Notes under the pieces: generated by a model
Seen by the model: the letters and a program-made list of their open reading frames with translations, nothing else
Databases searched by the model: none
Told to the model about the DNA's origin: nothing
Shown here: positions 33,094-44,236 of the stretch, in pieces
How the letters are laid out: every line of letters begins with the position of its first letter
Position numbering within the stretch: the stretch's first letter is position 1
Translations under genes and position numbers: made by a program
DNA from: Amphibalanus amphitrite
Lineage: Eukaryota; Arthropoda; Thecostraca; Balanomorpha; Balanidae
DNA length: 64,000 bases
Direction of reading: 5' to 3'
Assembly (NCBI RefSeq): GCF_019059575.1
Contig: NW_024882206.1
Span: 199,001-263,000 of the forward strand

Positions 33094-36000
33094 TTAGTGT
33101 GCACTACGCACAGCTTGTACCCTGATTATTTGAATATTTTGATCACTCAACAGTCAACAGTCAGGAGATATACCCACATGTTTGTGGTTGTCGGGTGAAC
33201 CAAAAAATAAATAAATAATAAAATAATTATTGAATATCACATTTATTTAATTATCCATTTGAGTAGGATTGCGGGTTTTTTGAAGTGCTCAGTTTTTGCA
33301 GCGAGCTTTTTCTCTTAGGGCTTGCGAGATAGCTGCGTACACACATATCTCTTCAGCATTAGACGATAACAAGGAATGCGGCTGATTCACGTGCGATTGT
33401 GAGTGAGGTACCCTCAGTTTGAAGATTCGGCTGTAGAATATGTAGTTTTAAATACGTAGTTTGACGTATTCTCGGAAAAGTGAGATACGGCCAGGAATGA
33501 ATGTGGGTACCTCCGTCCTGAAGATTCTGATCGGCGCCGATTGAAATAATTCGCCGTGCATATCTCGGCTTATTGACGACCGATTGACACGGGACAAACA
33601 CCGATCGATACCAAATGGCTCTGGGGGGGGGGGGGGATAGAGTGGCAAGTTTTCCTACCCGACGAACCCGGAATTATCCCGAGGGGGTAGGGGTGGGAGT
33701 AGAGTCGGGGGAACGGGGGGGGGGGCGAGTGCAAGTACCAAGTACTTTCGCAAGTACCAAGCAAGTACCAAGTACTTTTACAAGTACCAAGCAAGTACCA
33801 AGTACTTATGCAAATACCAAGCAAGTACCAAGTACTTTGGCAAATACCGAGTACTTATGCAAATACCAAGCAAGTACCAAGTACTTTGGCAAGTACCGAG
33901 TGCAAGTACCAAGTACTTTTGCAAGTTCAGCAAGTTTTCGCCAATATCGAAGCTTCTAGACGTCCGATCGTCACCGGAAAAACACCATTCGATCCCAAAT
34001 TTTCTCCTTAATCTTTTTATGGCCAAAGCGACGCGGAGCGAGCCAAGATATCTTGTTTATATATCCATTTGAGTAGGATTTCGGGTTTTTTGAAACGCTC
34101 AGTTTTTGCAGCGAGCTTTTTCTCTTAGGGCTTGCGAGATAGCTGCGTGCACACATATCTCTTCAGCATTGCGCGCCTCACAGGAATGCGGCTGATTCAC
34201 GTGACAAACTCGGTGGCGGTCCCTCCGTTGCGGAGATTCGCCGCCGACCGCCCGACGACGGGAAAAACTGCCGAGTCTGCCGGCAGCTGCTGCCACCTGG
34301 ACCGCAGTTGGGGCGGCCGGACCGGTGGCTGCTGCCACCTAGCGGTACAACCGCAGTCTGGCGCATACAAGACCGCAGCGTACACTTATCAAAGCATACA
34401 TGGAAGTCGTAACATACAACGTTCAAAACATACAAAACAGACCAGGTAGTCGAAACATACAAAAGTGCAGTACCAAGTACATTTGCGAATACCAAGCACT
34501 TTCGCAAGTACCAAGCAAGTACCAAGTACTTTTACAAGTACCAAGCAAGTACCAAGTACTTATGCAAATACCAAGCAAGTACCAAGTACTTTGGCAAATA
34601 CCGAGTACTTATGCAAATACCAAGCAAGTACCAAGTACTTTGGCAAGTACCGAGTACTTTGGCAAGTACCAAGCAAGTACCAAGTACTTTTGCAAGTTCA
34701 AGTTTTTCGCCAATATCGAAGCTTCTAGACGTCCGATCGTCACCGGAAAAACACCATTCGATCCCAAATTTTCTCCCGAATCTTTTTATGGCCAAAGCGA
34801 CGCGGAGCGAGCCAAGATATCTTGTTTAATTATCCATTTGAGTAGGATTGCGGGTTTTTTGAAGTGCTCAGTTTTTGCAGCGAGCTTTTTCTCTTAGGGC
34901 TTGCGAGATAGCTGCGTACACACATATCTCTTCAGCATTAGACGATAACAAGGAATGCGGCTGATTCACGTGCGATTGTGAGTGAGGTACCCTCAGTTTG
35001 AAGATTCGGCTGTAGAATATGTAGTTTTAAATACGTAGTTTGACGTATTCTCGGAAAAGTGAGATACGGCCAGGAATGAATGTGGGTACCTCCGTCCTGA
35101 AGATTCTGATCGGCGCCGATTGAAATAATTCGCCGTGCATATCTCGGCTTATTGACGACCGATTGACACGGGACAAACACCGATCGATACCAAATGGCTC
35201 TGGGGGGGGGGGGATAGAGTGGCAAGTTTTCCTACCCGACGAACCCGGAATTATCCCGAGGGGGTAGGGGTGGGAGTAGAGTCGGGGGAACGGGGGGGGG
35301 GCGAGTGCAAGTACCAAGTACTTTCGCAAGTACCAAGCAAGTACCAAGTACTTTTACAAGTACCAAGCAAGTACCAAGTACTTATGCAAATACCAAGCAA
35401 GTACCAAGTACTTTGGCAAATACCGAGTACTTATGCAAATACCAAGCAAGTACCAAGTACTTTGGCAAGTACCGAGTGCAAGTACCAAGTACTTTTGCAA
35501 GTTCAGCAAGTTTTCGCCAATATCGAAGCTTCTAGACGTCCGATCGTCACCGGAAAAACACCATTCGATCCCAAATTTTCTCCTTAATCTTTTTATGGCC
35601 AAAGCGACGCGGAGCGAGCCAAGATATCTTGTTTAAATATCCATTTGAGTAGGATTTCGGGTTTTTTGAAACGCTCAGTTTTTGCAGCGAGCTTTTCCTG
35701 TTAGGGCTTGCGAGATAGCTGCGTACACACATATCTCTTCAGCATTAGACGATAACAAGGAATGCGGCTGATTCACGTGCTTTTGTGAGCGAGGTGCTTC
35801 CCTCCGGGAGAAATTCGCCGTCCCCATATGCTTAACACAGAGCCGAGCGGCGGCTGACAGGTGGCCGGCTCTCGGGAGATCGGCAGCCGACACTCGAAAA
35901 ATCGACAAGCCGCCGCTGAATGCGCGTGCGGCAGTGCTGAGCCGAGTCGTTCCCACGGTCTGAGGTACCCCCAGTTTGAAGATTCGGCTGTAGAATATGT

Positions 36001-39000
36001 AGTTTTAAATACGTAGTTTGACGTACATCTCGGAAAAGTGAGATACGGCCAGAAATGAGTGTGGGTCCCTCCGTTCTGAAGATTCTGATCGACGCCGATT
36101 GAAATAATTCGCCGTGCATATCTCGGCTTATTGACGACCGATTGACACGGGATCAACACCGATCGATACCAAATGGCTCTGTGGGGGGGGGGGAGTAGAG
36201 TGGCAAGTTTTCCTACCCGACGAACCCGGAATTATCCCGAGGGGGTAGGTGTGGGAGTAGAGTCGGGGGAACGGGGGGGGGGGGGGCGAGTGCAAGTACC
36301 AAGTACTTTCGCAAGTACCAAGCAAGTACCAAGTACTTTTACAAGTACCAAGCAAGTACCAAGTACTTATGGAAATACCAAGCAAGTACCAAGTACTTTG
36401 GCAAATACAGAGTACTTATGCAAATACCAAGCAAGTACCAAGTACTTTGGCAAGTACCGAGTACTTTTGCAAGTACCAAGCAAGTACCAAGTACTTTTGC
36501 AAGTTCAGCAAGTTTTTCGCCAATATCGAAGCTTCTAGACGTCCGATCGTCACCGGGAAAACACCATTCGATCCCAAATTTTCTCCCGAATCTTTATATG
36601 GCCAAAGCGACGCGGAGCGAGCCAAGATATCTTGTTTAATTATCCATTTGAGTAGGATTGCGGGTTTTTTGAAGTGCTCAGTTTTTGCAGCGAGCTTTTC
36701 CTGTTAGGGCTTGCGAGATAGCTGCGTACACACATATCTCTTCAGCATTGCGCGCCACACAGGAATGCGGCTGATTCACGTGCTTTTGTGAGCGAGGTGC
36801 TTCCCTCCGGGAGAAATTCGCCGTCCCCATATGCTTAACACAGAGCCGAGCGGCGGCTGACAGGTGGCCGGCTCTCGGGAGATCGGCAGCCGACACTCGA
36901 AAAATTGACAAGCCGCCGCTGAATGCGCGTGCGGCAGTGCTGAGCCGAGTCGTTCCCACGGTCTGAGGTACCCCCAGTTTGAAGATTCGGCTGTAGAATA
37001 TGTAGTTTTAAATACGTAGTTTGACGTACATCTCGGAAAAGTGAGATACGGCCAGAAATAAGTGTGGGTCCCTCCGTTCTGAAGATTCTGATCGACGCCG
37101 ATTGAAATAATTCGCCGTGCATATCTCGGCTTATTGACGACCGATTGACACGGGATAAACACCGATCGATACCAAATGGCTCTGTGGGGGGGGGGGAGTA
37201 GAGTGGCAAGTTTTCCTACCCGACGAACCCGGAATTATCCCGAGGGGGTAGGTGTGGGAGTAGAGTCGGGGGAACGGGGGGGGGCGAGTGCAAGTACCAA
37301 GTACTTTCGCAAGTACCAAGCAAGTACCAAGTACTTTTACAAGTACCAAGCAAGTACCAAGTACTTATGGAAATACCAAGCAAGTACCAAGTACTTTGGC
37401 AAATACCGAGTACTTATGCAAATACCAAGCAAGTACCAAGTACTTTGGCAAGTACCGAGTACTTTGGCAAGTACCAAGCAAGTACCAAGTACTTTTGCAA
37501 GTTCAGCAAGTTTTTCGCCAATATCGAAGCTTCTAGACGTCCGATCGTCACCGGAAAAACACCATTCGATCCCAAATTTTCTCCGAAATCTTTTCATGGC
37601 CAAAGCGACGCGGAGCGAGCCAAGATATCTTGTTTAAATATCCATTTGACTAGGATTTGGCGTTATTTGAAACGCTCAGTTTTTGCAGCGAGCTTTTCCT
37701 GTTAGGGCCTGCGAGATACCCGCGGAAACACATATCTCTTCAGCATTGCGCGCCACACAGGAATGCGGCTGATTCACGTGCTTTTGTGAGCGAGGTGCTT
37801 CCCTCCGGGAGAAATTCGCCGTCCCCATATGCTTAACACAGAGCCGAGCGGCGGCTGACAGGTGGCCGGCTCTCGGGAGATCGGCAGCCGACACTCGAAA
37901 AATCGACAACCCGCCGCTGAATGCGCGTGCGGCAGTGCTGAGCCGAGTCGTTCCCACGGTCTGAGGTACCCCCAGTTTGAAGATTCGGCCTTAGAATATG
38001 TAGTTTTAAATACGTAGTTTGACGTACATCTCGGAAAAGTGAGATACGGCCAGAAATGAGTGTGGGTCCCTCCGTTCTGAAGATTCTGATCGACGCCGAT
38101 TGAAATAATTCGCCGTGCATATCTCGGCTTATTGACGACCGATTGACACGGGATAAACACCGATCGATACCAAATGGCTCTGTGTGTGTGTGGGGGGGGG
38201 GAGGGGGTAGAGTGGCAAGTTTTCCTACCCGACGAACCCGGAATTATCCCGAGGGGGTAGGTGTGGGAGTAGAGTCGGGGGAACGGGGGGGGGCGAGTGC
38301 AAGTACCAAGTACTTTCGCAAGTACCAAGCAAGTACCAAGTACTTTTACAAGTACCAAGCAAGTACCAAGTACTTATGCAAATACCAAGCAAGTACCAAG
38401 TACTTTGGCAAATACCGAGTACTTATGCAAATACCAAGCAAGTACCAAGTACTTTGGCAAGTACCGAGTACTTTGGCAAGTACCAAGCAAGTACCAAGTA
38501 CTTTTGCAAGTTCAACAAGTTTTTCGTGAATATCTAAGCTTCTAGACGTCCGATTAACACGGGACGAACACCAATCGATCCCAAATTTTCTCCCTCATAC
38601 TTTGATTGCCAAAGCGACGCGGAGCGAGCCAAGATATCTTGTTTAAATATCCATTTGAGTAGGATTTCGGGTTTTTTGAAACGCTCAGTTTTTGCAGCGA
38701 GCTTTTCCTGTTAGGGCTTGCGAGATAGCTGCGTACACACATATCTCTTCAGCATTAGACGATAACAAGGAATGCGGCTGATTCACGTGCTTTTGTGAGC
38801 GAGGTGCTTCCCTCCGGGAGAAATTCGCCGTCCCCATATGCTTAACACAGAGCCGAGCGGCGGCTGACAGGTGGCCGGCTCTCGGGAGATCGGCAGCCGA
38901 CACTCGAAAAATCGACAAGCCGCCGCTGAATGCGCGTGCGGCAGTGCTGAGCCGAGTCGTTCCCACGGTCTGAGGTACCCCCAGTTGGAAGATTCGGCTG

Positions 39001-41591
39001 TAGAATATGTAGTTTTAAATACGTAGTTTGACGTACATCTCGGAAAAGTGAGATACGGCCAGAAATGAGTGTGGGTCCCTCCGTTCTGAAGATTCTGATC
39101 GACGCCGATTGAAATAATTCGCCGTGCATATCTCGGCTTATTGACGACCGATTGACACGGGATAAACACCGATCGATACCAAATGGCTCTGTGGGGGGGG
39201 GGGGGGGGGAGTAGAGTGGCAAGTTTTCCTACCCGACGAACCCGGAATTATCCCGAGGGGTAGGTGTGGGAGTAGAGTCGGGGGAACGGGGGGGGGGGGG
39301 GCGAGTGCAAGTACCAAGTACTTTCGCAAGTACCAAGCAAGTACCAAGTACTTTTACAAGTACCAAGCAAGTACCAAGTACTTATGGAAATACCAAGCAA
39401 GTACCAAGTACTTTGGCAAGTACCGAGTACTTTGGCAAGTACCAAGCAAGTACCAAGTACTTTTGCAACTTCAGCAAGTTTTTCGCCAATATCGAAGCTT
39501 CTAGACGTCCGATCGTCACCGGAAAAACACCATTTGATCCCAAATTTTCTCCCGAATCTTTTTATGGCCAAAGCGACGCGGAGCGAGCCAAGATATCTTG
39601 ATTTGACTAGGATTCCGGTTTTTTGAAACGCTCAGTTTTCGCAGCGAGCTTTTCCTGTTAGGGCTTGCGAGATAGCTGCGTACACACATATCTCTTCAGC
39701 ATTGCGCGTTACATGGAATGCGGCTGAATTCACGTGCGATTGTGAGCGAGGTGCTTCCCTCCGGGAGAAATTCGCCGTCCCCATATGCTTAACACAGAGC
39801 CGAGCGGCGGCTGACAGGTGGCCGGCTCTCGGGAGATTGGCAGCCGACACTCGAAAAATCGACAACCCGCCGCTGAATGCGCGTGCGGCAGTGCTGAGCC
39901 GAGTCGTTCCCACGGTCTGAGGTACCCCCAGTTTGAAGATTCGGCTGTAGAATATGTAGTTTTAAATACGTAGTTTGACGTACATCTCGGAACAGTGAGA
40001 TACGGCCAGAAATGAGTGTGGGTCCCTCCGTTCTGAAGATTCTGATCGACGCCGATTGAAATAATTCGCCGTGCATATCTCGGCTTATTGACGATCGATT
40101 CACACGGGATAAACACCGATCGATACCAAATGGCTCTGTGGGGAGGGGGGAGTAGAGTGGCAAGTTTTCCTACCCGACGAACCCGGAATTATCCCGACGG
40201 GGTAGGTGTGGGAGTAGAGTCGGGGGAACGGGGGGGGCGAGTGCAAGTACCAAGTACTTTCGCAAGTACCAAGCAAGTACCAAGTACTTTTACAAGTACC
40301 AAGCAAGTACCAAGTACTTATGGAAATACCAAGCAAGTACCAAGTACTTTGGCAAATACCGAGTACTTATGCAAATACCAAGCAAGTACCAAGTACTTTG
40401 GCAAGTACCGAGTACTTTGGCAAGTACCAAGCAAGTACCAAGTACTTTTGCAAGTTCAGCAAGTTTTTCGCCAATATCGAAGCTTCTAGACGTCCGATCG
40501 TCACCGGAAAAACACCATTTGATCCCAAATTTTCTCCCGAATCTTTTTATGGCCAAAGCGACGCGGAGCGAGCCAAGATATCTTGTTTAAATATCCATTT
40601 GAGTAGGATTGCGGGTTTTTTGAAGTGCTCAGTTTTTGCAGCGAGCTTTTCCTGTTAGGGCTTGCGAGATAGCTGCGTACACACATATCTCTTCAGCATT
40701 AGACGATAACAAGGAATGCGGCTGATTCACGTGCTTTTGTGAGCGAGGTGCTTCCCTCCGGGAGAAATTCGCCGTCCCCATATGCTTAACACAGAGCCGA
40801 GCGGCGGCTGACAGGTGGCCGGCTCTCGGGAGATCGGCAGCCGACACTCGAAAAATCGACAAGCCGCCGCTGAATGCGCGTGCGGCAGTGCTGAGCCGAG
40901 TCGTTCCCACGGTCTGAGGTACCCCCAGTTGGAAGATTCGGCTGTAGAATATGTAGTTTTAAATACGTAGTTTGACGTACATCTCGGAAAAGTGAGATAC
41001 GGCCAGAAATGAGTGTGGGTCCCTCCGTTCTGAAGATTCTGATCGACGCCGATTGAAATAATTCGCCGTGCATATCTCGGCTTATTGACGACCGATTGAC
41101 ACGGGATCAACACCGATCGATACCAAATGGCTCTGTGGGGGGGGGGGAGTAGAGTGGCAAGTTTTCCTACCCGACGAACCCGGAATTATCCCGAGGGGGT
41201 AGGTGTGGGAGTAGAGTCGGGGGAACGGGGGGGGCGAGTGCAAGTACCAAGTACTTTCGCAAGTACCAAGCAAGTACCAAATACCAAGCAAGTACCAAGT
41301 ACTTTGGCAAATACCGAGTACTTATGCAAATACCAAGCAAGTACCAAGTACTTTGGCAAGTACCGAGTACTTTGGCAAGTACCAAGCAAGTACCAAGTAC
41401 TTTTGCAAGTTCAGCAAGTTTTTCGCCAATATCGAAGCTTCTAGACGTCCGATCGTCACCGGAAAAACACCCATCGATCCCAAATTTTCTCCCTCATACT
41501 TTGATTGCCAAAGCGACGCGGAGCGAGCCAAGATATCTTGTTATACATCACTTGTCAAACAAGAGCATGATGACACACATTTTGACAAGCA
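33094..41591. mobile_element. 8.5-kb insertion in U' containing the satellite array
   Basis: U reads through this position near 8010-8030, so everything between about 33094 and 41591 is extra in U'. The boundary sequences (CATGATTAGTG on the left, CAATCATG on the right) share only CATGATT in inverse, and no target duplication could be fixed, so the class is open. Bases 33094-33252 are AT-rich flank. Confidence 0.45.
33253..41541. repeat. Satellite array, nine units of 0.77-1.01 kb
   Basis: Units begin ATCCATTTGAGTAGGATT at 33253, 34063, 34832, 35639, 36642, 37640, 38649, about 39601 and 40593, and each ends in AGCCAAGATATCTTG. Two types exist: short units (1 and 3, about 0.81 kb, nearly identical) and long units (4-9, about 1.0 kb) that have an extra segment with CTTTTGTGAGCGAGG and GGTACCCCCAG. 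Unit 2 has a different, GC-rich middle. Each unit has two poly-G runs and an inner minisatellite of AAGTACCAAGCAAGTACC motifs. Reading frames of up to 194 codons recur in each long unit, but overlap on both strands and cross the minisatellite; I do not call them genes. Confidence 0.9.
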
Positions 41592-41839
41592 ATCATGGTA
41601 TTATTCCAATAAGTTGGACAGTCACCTCCCTGGGCGTCATTTTTCCAGGAAGGTAGGTACCTCTGCACTCTGCAGGTGTTGTGGTAGGCTAGGTTGAATT
41701 GGGTTTAGTTAGGCGAAGTAAGGTGGTTAGGACCAGGTCAGACCGTAAGGCCTGGTCAAGTTGATTTTAATCTTTCATTCTAATTTGACATAGATACCTA
41801 TTACCTATGTTTTTTCTCCAGCCTGAATTTCATTAGGTA

Positions 41840-43030
41840 GGGGAGAGTGGGGTAAGATGCCCAGGGTGGGAAAGACGCCCCACCCCCTCTAGCGGGGAAA
41901 CAAAGAATCGAACCTGGAAATTAATGTTCTTAGCGTAAAGCGGAAGCCTGCCTTGTTAACTGCACAAAAATTTGCGAAGCTCAGTTGGGCAACGGCTGGC
42001 TGGTGATTGCATGTTTTTTTATTTGCTGCTTTCAAAAAATATTTTAGCGTCAAAACATTGTAAATATCAAAGAAGGTAGATAATTTTTGCGTCCCTTGCT
42101 ATAATGCTATAGTCGTGATACATTAACATGCGTGTACTGTGTCCCAAACAGTTTGTTTCAGGGTGTAGTTTTATGGCTAACAAATTGTGCTGATTTAATG
42201 TTACTTCGGTAGTGGTACCTTGGGGTAAGATGCCCCCTGTCCTGATGGGGAAAGACGCCCCCCTAAATCCGTAGGCTGTCCTTCAAGCAGCCCGTCAAAT
42301 CATTTATTACATACTTGTGATGAGAGACAAAAGCCGATCTGGGACTATTGAGAGTCCGGTACGGTCGGGTGCTCCCCATGCCGGTCTCTCGGCCCACACA
42401 GCGACTTTTTGGGCGGCATCTGACTCTGAGAGCCCTCACGACGGCCTCTGTGGGCCCCATTATTGGTTCCAGGGCCCCTCACGACATCCTTTGAGGGCTC
42501 CCACGTTGGCTCCACGGGCCGCGCTGGCATCTGAGGTCCCCACGATGGGCTCGAGGGCCCTCAAGCATCATGAAGACCTATAAGGGCCCCACAGTGGTCT
42601 CCGAACGCCACCACGGAGGCTTGTTTGGCCACGCTGGACTATGATGGCCCTAACGATGACCTCTGAAGCCCCTTACGACTACTTTTGAGGGCCCTTACGA
42701 TGACGTTTGGTGTCTACTGCAGGCTCGAAGGGACTACTGATTCGTTCAGGCGATTCACGTGCCTATTTATGTCACTTATAGTGCAGGGGGCATCTTACCC
42801 AACGCCAGGGGGCGTCTTTTCCACCCTGTGGGGTAAGATGCCCCCTTTCACTTCTTCAGGAAAATGCTTAATAGCAAAAAAAGTTATCATTTTTCAGGCA
42901 CGAAAGTGTGATATTTTTGGAGAAAAATGATGTCGGCTTTCGTTGAAACTCCAAGTTTTGGCTTTCCGATCGTCATTTTCGAATAATATATGACATAGTC
43001 AAACCCTGGGCATCTTTCCCCACTCTCCCC
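41840..43030. mobile_element. TA-flanked element with GGGGAGAGTGGGG ends
   Basis: The ends GGGGAGAGTGGGGTAAGATG and CATCTTTCCCCACTCTCCCC (one mismatch) are bordered by TA at 41838-41839 and 43031-43032. U has the site with a single TA. GGGGTAAGATGCCCC(C) recurs inside at about 42222-42240 and 42829-42845. The middle, 42360-42720, is a decayed GGGCCC-rich minisatellite. It is non-coding. Confidence 0.8.
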
Positions 43031-43142
43031 TAATGAGTTAATTTTGCTTTGTTTTTATCTGTCTTGTTTTGTGTTTTTGTCCCTTATGTATTTTGCCCCA
43101 TAGGCAAGGGTGGAGCTTTTCCAGGGAAGGTGGTGGAGCATG

Positions 43143-43618
43143 ATTGGAGGCGCTCAACCAGACGGCATAGGAGGGCACGGTTTCTGAACGCGCACTGATG
43201 TCTGATTCAAGCCGCGCTGTCTTCATGCGGGGCAGCGCGCTACTTAGAAGTCCCTAAAAGAACGGGAAGTGATGCCGATAGAACCTTCGATCATTCTGGG
43301 CTAACGCTTATGACTTGGAAAAAGTCGCGATCCCAATTCAATCGAAAACCTGTGGGCTCTTGTTCAGCAGGAGGTGTATGAAGAGCCACCCGCCATAAGC
43401 ACTGCTCAACCGCAGGCACAGGTTTAAACGGCGTTGGCCCGCATTAAAGCCAGTGTGCTGGAGAATCCATAGGCTGAAATGCTCCAGAACATTCGCCACT
43501 GTGTTTTTATGAAAGGCGGCTACAACTACAAGCTCAGTTAAAAGAAAAAGTACCAGATTGTTTTGCTTTTTAAATACAGCGGGAAGAAAGGTGTCCGGAT
43601 AATTTCGTTACACCCCCT
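43143..43618 (+). pseudogene. 3-prime fragment of a Tc1/mariner-like element
   Basis: It matches the inverse of 5880-6375 and ends with the same terminal repeat and TA. Translation in pieces gives the SRDPNSIENLWALVQQ motif of the DDE transposase, with stops and shifts. It is an old insertion shared with U and truncated here. Confidence 0.75.
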
Positions 43619-44236
43619 GTAATGTTCAAATGGTTGCTAAATTCGAAATCAGCTCCAAAAACTAGCCTAGAAACATGTAAAACTCGAAAAAGTGAACCGA
43701 GGTCATCAAAGGTCATTGAGCTGACATGACCTTCAGCCTTCAGGTGACCTTGACACCCACCCTAATGCATGGGACCAGCATCATATCACATGTTTAAGCG
43801 CTTGAAACCACGTGAAGACTGCAACCGCGCGGCTAATGCGAGCCGACATACGCCAAATCGCGATTCGGGCCAAACATGGTCTCGAGAAATAGGTCACAGG
43901 TCAAAGGTCATTTGGGTCAGAGTCATGAAATTTTCAGGGTAGGTGTAAAATTGATAAAATCGGGGGTATTGAAAGTTTCGTCGCGATCGGACGGTTTTTA
44001 CGCGAGTTACTCACGAAAAACCGATAAAGCGCACCCAAAAAGGCAGAAATATGCACATGCGATATCCTATACTGCGAAAAAAGGTGCATCATTTTTGAAC
44101 GTCGCCGACAAATTGTAATTACCCTAAGCTCAGGCAGATGTATGGTAGAAAATCCCCCAAGTGAAATACACTACGGCAGAAATAAAATACCCTACGGCGG
44201 AGCTCGGTTGCAATTTGTAAATACGCCAGGGGAGCA

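Larger units (their letters stand above)
30791..44227 (-). mobile_element. Element U', inverted copy of U with its own nested insertions
   Basis: The ends CGCGTATTTACAAATTGC and its inverse lie at about 30792 and 44227. Flanks are AGGGGAGGA (30782-30790) and AGGGGAGCA (44228-44236), a 9-bp duplication with one mismatch. Remaining U sequence: 30791-31664, 32742-33093, about 41592-41839 and 43031-44227, collinear in inverse with U. It lacks every later insertion in U and so gives empty sites for them. Between the Tc1/mariner fragment (43143) and the segment matching 7665, U' has lost the part corresponding to about 6375-7660. Confidence 0.7.

Noticed and set aside
33094-33115. Helitron 3-prime end at the left border of the satellite insertion (TTAG after A, with a GTGC/GCAC hairpin)
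   Set aside because: The opposite border does not show the required TC start next to T, and U does not confirm an A|T junction.
33253-41541. Recurrent reading frames of about 90-190 codons in each satellite unit
   Set aside because: They overlap on both strands, run through the minisatellite and poly-G tracts and have no recognisable domain; repetition follows from the satellite itself.
33253-41541. Possible CRISPR-like array
   Set aside because: Units are about 1 kb with no unique spacers and the DNA is eukaryotic.
5209-44227. Single giant inverted duplication of the chromosome
   Set aside because: Terminal repeats and 9-bp flanking duplications at the arm ends explain the pattern better as two copies of element U in opposite orientation.
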